Positions 33,803 to 44,957 of a stretch of DNA of 64,000 nucleotides are shown piece after piece. A program made the position numbers and the translations under genes. The stretch is from Canna indica (Eukaryota; Streptophyta; Magnoliopsida; Zingiberales; Cannaceae), in the NCBI GenBank assembly GCA_034359265.1, contig CP136897.1, positions 31,855,501-31,919,500 of the forward strand. The letters are read 5' to 3'. The notes under the pieces are model-generated. The model was not told where the DNA came from, did no database searches, and saw only the letters and a list, made by a program, of their open reading frames with translations. Numbering within the stretch: the stretch's first letter is position 1; each line of letters opens with the position of its first letter.

Positions 33803-34168
33803 GTCATGCACTTCTGATCGTCGGCTAATAAGGGTGTGCGTCCGAGGGATAGCTCGGGGTCATTTTCTTCGTCTCTTCGCGCGCCTTTCAGCGCCACGTG
33901 AAAAGCTGAAATCGGACAATAATGCACGGAGTTACGCCCGTTTTAAACGAAAAATAATAATTGAAATGTTTTTTTCTTATTTATTTACAAATTTTAATTT
34001 TTCGGGTGGATTGGTCGATCGAGCCGGCCGTAGAGGTTGCGGAGGGCCCCGCGCGGGCGATCGACAGCCAAATTTTATGTCGACGACGTCGTCCGTCCTT
34101 AACGTTTGGTTAGAAAGATTGGTAAAAAAATGATCTCGTCGTGCAATCAAATAAGTGGTAAAAAAAAA

Positions 34169-34284
34169 GGTGCAACACGAGGACTTCCGAGGGGTCACCC
34201 ATCCTAGTACTACTCTCGCCCAAGCACGCTTAACTTCGGAGTTCTGATGGGATCCGGTGTGTTAGTGCTGGTATGATCGCACCC
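34169..34284 (-). rRNA. 5S rRNA: 5S ribosomal RNA, copy 71 (116-nt class)
   Basis: As copy 61: C-run deletion, G25A, G97C. Confidence 0.96.
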
Positions 34285-34651
34285 GTCGTGAACTTCTGAT
34301 CGTCGGCTAATAAGGGTGAGCGTCCGAGGGATAGCTCGGGGTCATTTTCTTCGTCTCTTCGCGCGCCTTTTAGCGCCACGTGAAAAGCTAAAATCGGACA
34401 ATAATGCACGGAGTTACGCCCGTTTTAAACGAAAAATAATAATTGAAATGTTATTTTTCTTATTTATTTACAAATTTTAATTTTTCGGGTCGGTTGGTCG
34501 ATCGACACGGCCGTAGAGGTTGCGGCGGCCCCGCGCGGGCGATCGAAAGCCAAATTTTAAGTCGACGACGTCGTCCGTCCTTAACGTTTGGTTAGAAAGA
34601 TTGGTAAGAAAAATGATCTCGTCGTGCAATCAAATAGGTAGTAAAAAAAAA

Positions 34652-34768
34652 GGTGCAACACGAGGACTTCCCAGGGGGTCACCCATCCTAGTACTACTCT
34701 CGCCCAAGCTCGCTTAACTTCGAAGTTCTGATGGGATCCGGTGCGTTAGTGCTGGTATGATTGCACCC
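34652..34768 (-). rRNA. 5S rRNA: 5S ribosomal RNA, copy 72
   Basis: As copies 55 and 62 (G7A, C46U, U59A); its 3' spacer has lost one G in the GC block. Confidence 0.97.
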
Positions 34769-35136
34769 GTCACGCACTTCTGATCGTCGGCTAATAAGGG
34801 TGAGCGTCCGAGGGATAGCTCCGGGTCATTTTCTTCGTCTCTTCGCGCGCCTTTTAGCGCCACGTGAAAAGCCGAAATCGGACAATAATGCACGGCGTTA
34901 TGCCCGTTTTAAACGAAAAATAATAATTGAAATGTTATTTTTCTTATTTATTTACAAATTTTAATTTTTCGGGTCGGTTGGTCGATCGAGCCGGCCGTAG
35001 AGGTTGCAACGGGCACCGCGCGGGCGATCGACAGCCAAATTTTATTTCGACGACGTCGTCCGTCCTTAACGTTTGGTTAGAAAGATTGGTAAAAAAAATG
35101 ATCTCGTCGTGCAATCAAATAGGTAGTAAAAAAAAA

Positions 35137-35253
35137 GGTGCAATACGAGGACTTCCCAGGGGGTCACCCATCCTAGTACTATTCTCGCCCAAGCTCGCTT
35201 AACTTCGTAGTTCTGATGGGATCCGGTGCGTTAGTGCTGGTATGATCGCACCC
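35137..35253 (-). rRNA. 5S rRNA: 5S ribosomal RNA, copy 73
   Basis: As copies 56 and 63 (C46A, U59A, G72A, G110A; TTATTT upstream). Confidence 0.96.
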
Positions 35254-35621
35254 GTCATGCACTTCTGATCGTCGGCAAATAAGGCTGAGCGTCCGAGGGA
35301 TAGCTCGGAGTCATTTTCTTCGTCTCTTCGCGCGCCTTTTAGCGCCACGTGAAAAGCTGAAATCGGACAATAATGCACGGAGTTACGCTCGTTTTAAACG
35401 AAAAATAATAATTGAAATGTTATTTTTCTTATTTATTTACAAATTTTAATTTTTCGGGTCGGTTGGTCGATCGAGCCGGCCGTAGAGGTTGCGGCGGGCC
35501 CCGCGTGGGCGATCGAAAGCCAAATTTTATGTCGACGACGTCGTCCGTCCTTAACGTTTGGTTAGAAAGATTGGTAAAAAAAATGATCTCGTCGTGCAAT
35601 CAAATACGTAGTAAAAAAAAA

Positions 35622-35738
35622 GGTGCAACACGAGGACTTCCCAGGGTGTCACCCATCCTAGTACTACTCTCGCCCAAGCATGCTTAACTTCGGAGTTTTG
35701 ATGGGATCCGGTGCGTTAGTGCTGGTATGATCGCACCC
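35622..35738 (-). rRNA. 5S rRNA: 5S ribosomal RNA, copy 74
   Basis: As copies 57 and 64 (G41A, G58A, C92A). Its upstream flank switches to GTGTGCG, so the third block copy ends here. Confidence 0.96.
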
Positions 35739-36105
35739 GTCATGCACTTCTGATCGTCGGCTAATAAGGGTGTGCGTCCGTGGGACAGCTCGGGGTCATT
35801 TTCTTCGTCTCTTCGCGCGCCTTTTAGCGCCACGTGAAAAGCTGAAATCGGACAATAATGCACGGAGTTACGCCCGTTTTAAAGGAAAAATAATAATTGA
35901 AATGTTATTTTTCTTATTTATTTACAAATTTTAATTTTTCGGGTCGGTTGGTCGATCGAGCCGGCAGTAGAGGTTGCGCGGGCCCCGCGCGGGCGATCGA
36001 CAGCCAAATTTTATGTCAACGACGTCGTCCGTCCTTAACGTTTGGTTAGAAAGATTGGTAAAAAAAATGATCTCGTCGTTCAATCAAATAGGTAGTAAAA
36101 AAACA

Positions 36106-36222
36106 AGTGCAACACGAGTACTTCCCTGGGGGTCACCCATCCTAGTAATACTCTCGCCCAAGCACGCTTAACTTCGGAGTTCTGATGGGATCCGGTGCAT
36201 TAGTGCTAGTATGATCGCACCC
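36106..36222 (-). rRNA. 5S rRNA: 5S ribosomal RNA, copy 75
   Basis: C15U, C24U, G75U, U96A, C104A, C117U; the T run is broken by a G after two Ts. C117U keeps a G2.U117 wobble. -1 is T. Confidence 0.93.
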
Positions 36223-36591
36223 ATTATGCACTTCTGATCGTCGTCTAATAAGGGTGAGCGTCCGAGGGAGAGTTCGGGGGTCATTTTCTTCGTCTTTTCG
36301 CGATCCTTTTAGCGCCACGTGAAAAGCTGAAATCGGACAATAATGCACGGAGTTACGCCCGTTTTAAACGAAAAATAATAATTGAAATGTTATTTTTCTT
36401 ATATATTTACAAATTTTAATTTTTCGGGTCGGTTGGTCGATCGAGCCAGCCGTAGAGGTTGCGGCGGGGCCCGCGCGGGCGATCGACAGCTAAACTTTAT
36501 GTCGACGACGTCGTCCGTCCTTAACGTTTGGTTAGAAAGATTGGTAAAAAAAATGATCTCGTCGTGCAATCAAATAGGAAGTAAAAAAAAA

Positions 36592-36708
36592 GGTGCAACA
36601 CGAGGACTTCCCAGGGTGTCACCCATCCTAGTACCACTCTCGCCCAAGCACGCTTAACTTCGGAGTTCGGATGGGATCCGGTGCGTTAGTGCTGGTATGA
36701 TCGAACCT
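36592..36708 (-). rRNA. 5S rRNA: 5S ribosomal RNA, copy 76 (helix I damaged)
   Basis: G1A, G5U, A40C, A74G, C92A. Shares the odd GAACCT 5' end and CCGTGGGAC flank with copy 49, 27 units away. Confidence 0.92.
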
Positions 36709-37076
36709 GTCATGCACTTCTGATCGTCGGCTAATAAGGTTGAGCGTCCGTGGGACAGCTCGGGGTCGTTTTCTTCGTCTCTTCACGCGCCTTTCAGCGC
36801 CACGTGAAAAGCTGAAATCGGACAATAATGCACGGAGTTACGCCCGTTTTAAACGAAAAATAATAATTGAAATGTTATTTTTCTTATTTATTTACAAATT
36901 TTAGTTTTTCGAGTCGGTTGGTCGATCGAGCCGGCCGTAGAGGTTGCGGCGGGCCCCGAGCTGGCGATGGACAGCCAAATTTTATGTCGACGACGTCGTC
37001 CGTCCTTAACGTTTGGTTAGAAAGATTGGTAAAAAAAATGATCTCGTCGTGCAATCAAATAAGTAGTAAAAAATAA

Positions 37077-37193
37077 GGTGCAACACGAGGACTTCCCAGG
37101 GGGTCACCCATCCTAGTACTACTCTCGCCCAAGCACGCTTAACTTCAAAGTTTTGATGGGATCCGGTGCGTTAGTACTAGTATGATCACAACA
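37077..37193 (-). rRNA. 5S rRNA: 5S ribosomal RNA, copy 77 (decayed)
   Basis: G1U, G3U, C6U, C15U, C18U, G41A, C46U, C47U, and a T run broken by A. Helix I loses its G3-C116 pair and C6 becomes U. Likely a weak or dead gene, yet copy 82 is a relative. Confidence 0.88.
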
Positions 37194-37562
37194 GATATGC
37201 ACTTCTGATCGTCGGCTAATAAGGGTGAGCGTCCGAGGGAGAGTTCGGGGGTCATTTTCTTCGTCTCTTTGCGCGCCTGTCAGCGCCACGTGAAAAGCTG
37301 AAATCGGACAATAATGCACGGAGTTACGCCCGTTTTAAACGAAAAATAATAATTGAAATGTTATTTTTCTTATTTATTTACAAATTTTAATTTTTCGGGT
37401 AGGTTGGTCGATCGAGCCGGCCGTAGAGGTTGCGGCGGGCCCCGCGCGGGCGATCGACAGCCAAATTTTATGTCGACGACGTCGTCCGTCCTTAACGTTT
37501 GGTTAGAAAGATTGGTAAAAAAAATGATCTCGTCGTGCAATCAAATAGGTAGTAAAAAAAAA

Positions 37563-37679
37563 GGTGCAACACGAGGACTTCCCAGGGGGTCACCCATCCT
37601 AGTACTACTCTCGCCCAAGCACGCTTAACTTCGAAGTTCTGATGGGATCCGGTGCGTTAGTGCTGGTATGATCGCACCC
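37563..37679 (-). rRNA. 5S rRNA: 5S ribosomal RNA, copy 78 (near-majority, TTATAA promoter)
   Basis: C46U is its only change. The upstream element at -29 to -24 reads TTATAA on the minus strand instead of TTATTA, closer to a true TATA box. Confidence 0.97.
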
Positions 37680-38047
37680 GTCATGCACTTCTGATCGTCG
37701 GCTTATAAGGGTGAGCGTCCGAGGGATAGCTCGGAGTCATTTTCTTCGTCTCTTCGCGCGCCTTTTACCGCCACGTGAAAAGCTGAAATCGGACAATAAT
37801 GCACGGAGTTAAGCCCGTTTTAAACGAAAAATAATAATTGAAATGTTATTTTTCTTATTTATTTACAAATTTTAATTTTTCGGGTCGGTTGGTCGATCGA
37901 GCCGGCCGTAGAGGTTGCGGCGGGCCCCGCGCGGGCGATCGACAGCCAAATTTTATTTCGACGACGTCGTCCGTCCTTAACGTTTGGTTAGAAAGATTGG
38001 TAAAAAAAATGATCTCGTCGTGCAATCAAATAGGTAGTAAAAAAAAA

Positions 38048-38164
38048 GGTGCAACACGAGGACTTCCCAGGGTGTCACCCATCCTAGTACTACTCTCGCC
38101 CAAGCATGCTTAACTTCGGAGTTTTGATGGGATCTGGTGCGTTAGTGCTGGTATGATCGCACCC
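38048..38164 (-). rRNA. 5S rRNA: 5S ribosomal RNA, copy 79
   Basis: G30A, G41A, G58A, C92A; relative of copies 57, 64, 74. Confidence 0.95.
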
Positions 38165-38532
38165 GTCATGCACTTCTGATCGTCGGCTAATAAGGGTCAG
38201 CGTCCGTGGGACAGCTCGGGGTCGTTTTCTTCGTCTCTTCACGCGCCTTTCAGCGCCACGTGAAAAACTGAAATCGGACAATAATGCACGGAGTTACGCC
38301 CGTTTTAAACGAGAAATAATAATTGAAATGTTATTTTTCTTATTTATTTACAAATTTTAGTTTTTCGGGTCGGTTCGTCGATCGAGCCGGCCGTAGAGGT
38401 TGCGACGGGACCCGCGCGGGCGATGGACAGCCAAATTTTATGTCGACGACGTCGTCCGTCCTTAACGTTTGGTTAGAAAGATTGGTAAAAAAAATGATCT
38501 CGTCGTGCAATCAAATAGGTAGTAAAAAAAAA

Positions 38533-38649
38533 GGTGCAACACGAGGACTTCCCAGGGGGTCACCCATCCTAGTACTACTCTCGCCCAAGCACGTTTAACT
38601 TCGGATTTCTGATGGGATCCGATGCGTTAGTGCAAGTTTGATCGCACCC
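38533..38649 (-). rRNA. 5S rRNA: 5S ribosomal RNA, copy 80
   Basis: U12A, C15U, A16U, C28U, C44A, G56A; relative of copies 58 and 65. Confidence 0.93.
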
Positions 38650-39016
38650 GTCATGCACTTCTGATCGTCGGCTAATAAGGGTGAGCGTCCGAGGGATAGC
38701 TCGGGGTCATTTTCTTCGTCTCTTCGCGCTCCTTTTAGCGCCACGTGAAAAGCTGAAATCGGACAATAATGCACGGAGTTACGCCCGTATTAAACGAAAA
38801 ATAATAATTGAAATGTTATTTTTCTTATTTATTTAGAAATTTTAATTTTTCAGGTCGGTTGGTCGATCGAGCCGGCCGTAGAGGTTGCGGCGGGCCCCGC
38901 GCAGGCGATCGACAGCCAAATTTTATGTCGACGACGTCGTCCGTCCTTAACGTTTGGTTAGAAAGATTGGTAAAAAAATGATCTCGTCGTGCAATCAAAT
39001 AGGTAGTATAAAAAAA

Positions 39017-39132
39017 GGTGCAACACGAGGATTTCCCAGGGGTCACCCATCCTAGTACTACTCTCGCCCAAGCAAGCTTAACTTCGGAGTTCTGATGGGA
39101 TCCGGTGTGTTAGTGCTGGTATGATCGCACCC
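39017..39132 (-). rRNA. 5S rRNA: 5S ribosomal RNA, copy 81 (116-nt class, last one)
   Basis: C-run deletion, G25A, G58U, G102A; T7 terminator. Its upstream flank begins as copy 59 (AAGGATGTGCG) and changes near 39,178 to the GAGAGTTCGGGGG type of copy 77. No C-run deletion copies occur to its right. Confidence 0.95.
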
Positions 39133-39500
39133 GTTGTGCACTTCTGATCGTCGGCTAATAAGGATGTGCGTCCGAGGGAGAGTTCGGGGGTCATTTTCTT
39201 CGTCTCTTTGCGCGCCTGTCAGCGCCACGTGAAAAGCTGAAATCGGACAATAATGCACGGAGTTACGCCCGTTTTAAACGAAAAATAATAATTGAAATGT
39301 TATTTTTCTTATTTATTTACAAATTTTAATTTTTCGGGTCGGTTGGTCGATCGAGCCGGCCGTAGAGGTTGCGCGGGCCCCGCGCGGGCGATCGACAGCC
39401 AAATTTTATGTCGACGACGTCGTCCGTCCTTAACGTTTGGTTAGAAAGATTGGTAAAAAAAATGATCTCGTCGTGCAATCAAATAAGTAGTAAAAAATAA

Positions 39501-39617
39501 GGTGCAACACGAGGACTTCCCAAGGGGTCACCCATCCTAGTACTACTCTCGCCCAAGCACGCTTAACTTCAAAGTTTTGATGGGATCCGGTGCATTAGTA
39601 CTAGTATGATCACAACA
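39501..39617 (-). rRNA. 5S rRNA: 5S ribosomal RNA, copy 82 (decayed)
   Basis: Carries all copy-77 changes (G1U, G3U, C6U, C15U, C18U, G41A, C46U, C47U) plus C24U and C95U; T run broken by A. Confidence 0.88.
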
Positions 39618-39985
39618 GATATGCACTTCTGATCGTCGGCTAATAAGGGTGAGCGTCCGAGGGAGAGTTCGGGGGTCATTTTCTTCGTCTCTTTGCGCGC
39701 CTGTCAGCGCCACGTGAAAAGCTGAAATCGGACAATAATGCACGGAGTTACGCCCGTTTTAAACGAAAAATAATAATTGAAATGTTATTTTTCTTATTTA
39801 TTTACAAATTTTAATTTTTGGGGTCGGTTGGTCGATCGAGCCGGCCGTAGAGGTTGCGGCGAGCCCCGCGCGGGCAATCGATAGCCAAGATTTATGGCGA
39901 TGACGTCGTCCGTCCTTAACGTTTGGTTAGAAAGATTGGTAAAAAAATGATCTCGTCGTGCAATAAAATAGGTAGTAAAAAAAAA

Positions 39986-40102
39986 GGTGCAACACGAGGA
40001 CTTCCCAAGGGGTCACCCATCCTAGTACCACTCTCGCGCAAGCACGCTTCACTTCGGAGTTCTGATGGGATCCGGTGCGTTTGTGCTAGTATGATCGCAC
40101 CC
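39986..40102 (-). rRNA. 5S rRNA: 5S ribosomal RNA, copy 83 (GCGC variant)
   Basis: C15U, U21A, U53G, G65C, A74G, C95U. U53G and G65C alter box A and the base after it. The upstream G-box is broken (CACTTG). Same trio U53G/G65C/A74G as copies 87, 92, 117, 118. Confidence 0.93.
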
Positions 40103-40470
40103 GTCATGCACTTCTGATCGTCGGCTAATAAGGGCGAGCGTCCGAGGGACAGCTCGGGGTCATTTTCTTCCTCTCTTCGCGCGCCTTTCAGCGCCACTTG
40201 AAAAGCTGAAATCGGACAATAATGCACGGAGTTACGCCCGTTTTAAACGAAAAATAATAATTGAAATGTTATTTTTCTTATTTATATACAAATTTTAATT
40301 TTTCGGGTCGGTTGGTCGATCGAACCGGCCGTAGAGGTTGCGGCGGGCCCCGCGCGGGCGATCGACAACCAAATTTTTTGTCGACGACGTCGTCCGTCCT
40401 TAACGTTTGGTTAGAAAGATTGGTAAAAATAATGATCTCGTCGTGCAATCAAATAGGTAGTAAAAAAAAA

Positions 40471-40587
40471 GGTGCAACACGAGGACTTCCCAGGGGCTCA
40501 CCCATCCTAGTACTACTTTCGCCCAAGCACGCTTAACTTCGGAGTTCTGATGGGATCCGGTGCGTTAGTGCTGGTATGATCGCACCC
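40471..40587 (-). rRNA. 5S rRNA: 5S ribosomal RNA, copy 84
   Basis: G70A in the IE and C91G; -1 is T. Confidence 0.95.
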
Positions 40588-40956
40588 AATATGCACTTCT
40601 GATCGTCGGCTAATAAGGGTGAGCGTCCGAGGGATAACTCGGGGTCATTTTCTTCCTCTCTTCGCGCGCCTTTCAGCGCCACGTGAAAAGCTGAAATCCG
40701 ACAATAATGCACGGAGTTACGCCCGTTTTAAACGAAAAATAATAATTGAAATGTTATTTTTCTTATTTATTTACAAATTTTAATTTTTCGGGTCGGTTGG
40801 TCGATCGAGCCGGCCGTAGAGGTTGCGGCGGGCTCCGCGCGGGCGATCGACAGCCAAGATTTATGGCGACGACGTCGTTCGTCCTTAACGTTTGGTTAGA
40901 AAGATTGGTAAAAAAAAATGATCTCGTCGTGCAATCAAATAGGTAGTAAAAGAAAA

Positions 40957-41073
40957 AGTGCAACATGAGGAATTCCCAAGGGGTCACCCATCCTAGTACT
41001 ACTATCGCCCAAGCACGCTTAACTTCGGAATTCTAATGGGATCCGGTGTGTTAGTGCTGGTATGATCGCACCC
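40957..41073 (-). rRNA. 5S rRNA: 5S ribosomal RNA, copy 85
   Basis: G25A, C39U, C44U, G70U, C95U, G102U, G108A, C117U. The T run is split TTTTTCTTTT counting nt 117. Confidence 0.92.
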
Positions 41074-41442
41074 GTCGTGCACTTCTGATCGTCGGCTAAT
41101 AAGGGCGATCGTCCGAGGGACAGCTCGGGGCCATTTTCTTCGTCTCTTCGCGCGCCTTTCAGCGCCACGTGAAAAACTAAAATCGGACAATAACGCACGG
41201 AGTTACGCCCGTTTTAAATGAAAAATAATAATTGAAATGTTATTTTTCTTATTTATTTACAAATTTTAATTTTTCGGGTCGGTTGGTCGATCAAGCCGGC
41301 CGTAGAGGTTGCGGCGGGCCCCGCGCGGGCGATCGACAGCCAAGATTTATGGCGACGACGTCGTTCGTCCTTAACGTTTGGTTAGAAAGATTGGTAAAAA
41401 AAAATGATCTCGTCGTGCAATCAAATAGGTAGTAAAAGAAAA

Positions 41443-41559
41443 AGTGCAACATGAGGACTTCCCAAGGGGTCACCCATCCTAGTACTACTATCGCCCAAGC
41501 ACACTTAACTTCGGAGTTCTAATGGGATCCGGTGCGTTAGTGCTGGTATGATCGCAACC
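41443..41559 (-). rRNA. 5S rRNA: 5S ribosomal RNA, copy 86
   Basis: G3U, C39U, C57U, G70U, C95U, G108A, C117U; split T run. Upstream element is TTACTA and the G-box is CATGTG. Confidence 0.92.
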
Positions 41560-41927
41560 GTTATGCACTTCTGATCGTCGGCTAGTAAGGGTGAGCGTCC
41601 GTGGGAGAGTTCGGGGGTCATTTTCTTCATCTCTTCGCGCGCCTTTCAGCGCCATGTGAACAGCTAAAATCGGACAATAATGCGCGGAGTTACGCCCGTT
41701 TTAAACGAAAAATAATAATTGAAATGTTATTTTTCTTATTTATTTACAAATTTTAATTTTTCGGGTCGGTTGGTCGATCGAGCCGGCCGTAGAGGTTGCG
41801 GCGAGCCCCGCGCGGGCAATCGATAGCCAAGATTTATGGCGATGACGTCGTCCGTCCTTAACGTTTGGTTAGAAAGATTGGTAAAAAAATGATCTCGTCG
41901 TGCAATAAAATAGGTAGTAAAAAAAAA

Positions 41928-42044
41928 GGTGCAACACGAGGACTTCCCAAGGGGTCACCCATCCTAGTACCACTCTCGCGCAAGCACGCTTCACTTCGGA
42001 GTTCTGATGGGATCCGGTGCGTTTGTGCTAGTATGATCGCACCC
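41928..42044 (-). rRNA. 5S rRNA: 5S ribosomal RNA, copy 87 (GCGC variant)
   Basis: Duplicate of copy 83 in the 4-unit block, including the broken G-box. Confidence 0.93.
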
Positions 42045-42412
42045 GTCATGCACTTCTGATCGTCGGCTAATAAGGGCGAGCGTCCGAGGGACAGCTCGGG
42101 GTCATTTTCTTCCTCTCTTCGCGCGCCTTTCAGCGCCACTTGAAAAGCTGAAATCGGACAATAATGCACGGAGTTACGCCCGTTTTAAACGAAAAATAAT
42201 AATTGAAATGTTATTTTTCTTATTTATATACAAATTTTAATTTTTCGGGTCGGTTGGTCGATCGAACCGGCCGTAGAGGTTGCGGCGGGCCCCGCGCGGG
42301 CGATCGACAACCAAATTTTTTGTCGACGACGTCGTCCGTCCTTAACGTTTGGTTAGAAAGATTGGTAAAAATAATGATCTCGTCGTGCAATCAAATAGGT
42401 AGTAAAAAAAAA

Positions 42413-42529
42413 GGTGCAACACGAGGACTTCCCAGGGGCTCACCCATCCTAGTACTACTTTCGCCCAAGCACGCTTAACTTCGGAGTTCTGATGGGATCC
42501 GGTGCGTTAGTGCTGGTATGATCGCACCC
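42413..42529 (-). rRNA. 5S rRNA: 5S ribosomal RNA, copy 88
   Basis: Duplicate of copy 84 (G70A, C91G). Confidence 0.95.
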
Positions 42530-42898
42530 AATATGCACTTCTGATCGTCGGCTAATAAGGGTGAGCGTCCGAGGGATAACTCGGGGTCATTTTCTTCCTC
42601 TCTTCGCGCGCCTTTCAGCGCCACGTGAAAAGCTGAAATCCGACAATAATGCACGGAGTTACGCCCGTTTTAAACGAAAAATAATAATTGAAATGTTATT
42701 TTTCTTATTTATTTACAAATTTTAATTTTTCGGGTCGGTTGGTCGATCGAGCCGGCCGTAGAGGTTGCGGCGGGCTCCGCGCGGGCGATCGACAGCCAAG
42801 ATTTATGGCGACGACGTCGTTCGTCCTTAACGTTTGGTTAGAAAGATTGGTAAAAAAAAATGATCTCGTCGTGCAATCAAATAGGTAGTAAAAGAAAA

Positions 42899-43015
42899 AG
42901 TGCAACATGAGGAATTCCCAAGGGGTCACCCATCCTAGTACTACTATCGCCCAAGCACGCTTAACTTCGGAATTCTAATGGGATCCGGTGTGTTAGTGCT
43001 GGTATGATCGCACCC
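42899..43015 (-). rRNA. 5S rRNA: 5S ribosomal RNA, copy 89
   Basis: Duplicate of copy 85, all eight changes kept. Confidence 0.92.
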
Positions 43016-43384
43016 GTCGTGCACTTCTGATCGTCGGCTAATAAGGGCGAGCGTCCGAGGGACAGCTCGGGGCCATTTTCTTCGTCTCTTCGCGCGCCTT
43101 TCAGCGCCACGTGAAAAACTAAAATCGGACAATAACGCACGGAGTTACGCCCGTTTTAAATGAAAAATAATAATTGAAATGTTATTTTTCTTATTTATTT
43201 ACAAATTTTAATTTTTCGGGTCGGTTGGTCGATCAAGCCGGCCGTAGAGGTTGCGGCGGGCCCCGCGCGGGCGATCGACAGCCAAGATTTATGGCGACGA
43301 CGTCGTTCGTCCTTAACGTTTGGTTAGAAAGATTGGTAAAAAAAAATGATCTCGTCGTGCAATCAAATAGGTAGTAAAAGAAAA

Positions 43385-43501
43385 AGTGCAACATGAGGAC
43401 TTCCCAAGGGGTCACCCATCCTAGTACTACTATCGCCCAAGCACACTTAACTTCGGAGTTCTAATGGGATCCGGTGCGTTAGTGCTGGTATGATCGCAAC
43501 C
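43385..43501 (-). rRNA. 5S rRNA: 5S ribosomal RNA, copy 90
   Basis: Duplicate of copy 86, including TTACTA and CATGTG upstream. Confidence 0.92.
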
Positions 43502-43870
43502 GTTATGCACTTCTGATCGTCGGCTAGTAAGGGTGAGCGTCCGTGGGAGAGTTCGGGCGTCATTTTCTTCATCTCTTCGCGCGCCTTTCAGCGCCATGTG
43601 AACAGCTAAAATCGGACAATAATGCGCGGAGTTACGCCCGTTTTAAACGAAAAATAATAATTGAAATGTTATTTTTCTTATTTATTTACAAATTTTAATT
43701 TTTCGGGTCGGTTGGTCGATGGAGCCGGCCGTAGAGTTTGCGGCGGGCCCCGCGCGGGCGATCGACAGCCAAATTTTATGTTGACAACGTCGTCCGTCCT
43801 TAACGTTTGGTTAGAAAGATTGGTAAAAAAAACGATCTCGTCGTGCAATCAAATAGGTAGTAAAAAAAAA

Positions 43871-43987
43871 GGTGCAACGCGAGGACTTCCCAGGGGGTTA
43901 CCCATCCTAGTACTACTCTCGCACAAGCACGCTTAACTTCGAAGTTCTGATGGGATCCGGTGCGTTAGTGCTGATATGATCGCACCC
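43871..43987 (-). rRNA. 5S rRNA: 5S ribosomal RNA, copy 91
   Basis: C14U, C46U, G65U, G89A (box C) and U109C. Confidence 0.93.
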
Positions 43988-44356
43988 GTCATGCACTTCT
44001 GATCGTCGGCTAATAAGGGTGAGCGTCCGAGGGAGAGTTCGGGGGTCATTTTCTTCATCTCTTCGCGCGCCTTTCAGCGCCACGTGAAAAGCTGAAATCG
44101 GACAATAATGCACGGAGTTGCGCATGTTTTAAACGAAAAATAATAATTGAAATGTTATTTTTCTTATTTATTTACAAATTTTAATTTTTCGGGTCGGTTG
44201 CTCGATCGAGCCTGCCGTAGAGGTTGCGGCGGGCCACGCGCGGACGATCGACAGCCAAGATTTATGGCGACGACGTCGTCCGTCCTTAACGTTTGGTTAG
44301 AAAGATTGGTAAAAAAAATGATCTCGTTGTGCAATCAAATAGGTAGTAAAAAAAAA

Positions 44357-44473
44357 AGTGCAACACGAGGACTTCCCAAGGGGTCACCCATCCTAGTACC
44401 ACTCTCGCGCAAGCACGCTTCACTTCGGAGTTCTGATGGGATCCGGTGCGTTAGTGCTGATATGATCGCACCC
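44357..44473 (-). rRNA. 5S rRNA: 5S ribosomal RNA, copy 92 (GCGC variant)
   Basis: C14U, U53G, G65C, A74G, C95U, C117U. Confidence 0.93.
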
Positions 44474-44840
44474 GTCATGCACTTCTGATCGTCGGCTAAT
44501 AAGGGTGAGCGTCCGAGGGACAGCTCGGGGTCATTTTCTTCGTCTCTTCGCGCGCCTTTCTGCGCCACGTGAAAATCTGAAATCAAACAATAATGCACGG
44601 AGTTACGCCCGTTCTAAATGAAACATAATAATTGAAATGTTATTTTTCTTATTTATTTACAAATTTTAATTTTTCGGGTCGGTTGGTCGATCGAGCCGGC
44701 CGTAGAGGTTGCAGTGGGCCCCGCGCGTGCGATCGACAGCCAAGATTTATGGCGACGACGTCGTCCGTCCTTAACGTTTGGTTAGAAAGATTGGTAAAAA
44801 AAATGATCTCGTCGTGCAATCAAATAGGTAGTAAAAAAAA

Positions 44841-44957
44841 GGTGCAACACGAGGAATTCCCAAGGGGTCACCCATCCTAGTACTACTCTCGCCCAAACAC
44901 GCTTAACTTCGGAGTTCTGATGGGATCCGGTGCATAAGTGCTGGTATGATCGCACCC
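44841..44957 (-). rRNA. 5S rRNA: 5S ribosomal RNA, copy 93
   Basis: A22U, C24U, C61U, C95U, G102U. Confidence 0.94.

Larger units (their letters stand above)
33482..35770. repeat. Partial third copy of the region B block (copies 70-74)
   Basis: Matches copies 60-64 at an offset of about 4,842 bp. With copies 67-69 it also matches 24.0-26.9 kb at an offset of 8,232 bp, so the source was a longer segment. Confidence 0.8.
38048..39170. repeat. Distant copy of the copy 57-59 segment
   Basis: Copies 79-81 match copies 57-59 at an offset of about 10,657 bp, sharing rare changes such as G56A with C44A. It ends where the flank of copy 81 switches type near 39,178. Confidence 0.75.
17339..39800. other. 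Region B: mixed ATGTCG subfamily (copies 37-82)
   Basis: Spacers mostly carry AAATTTTATGTCGACG. Classes from region A recur (116-nt genes, IE variants) but interleaved with new ones. A 7-unit tandem duplication with a partial third copy occupies 25.2-35.8 kb. Confidence 0.75.
39820..41761. repeat. 4-unit block of region C, first copy (1,942 bp)
   Basis: Copies 83-86 recur as 87-90 with all private changes. I saw only a few single-base differences (GATCGTCC or GAGCGTCC in the copy 85/89 flank). Confidence 0.88.
41762..43703. repeat. 4-unit block of region C, second copy (1,942 bp)
   Basis: Head-to-tail with the first copy; junction in the GC-rich part of the copy 86-87 spacer. Confidence 0.88.
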
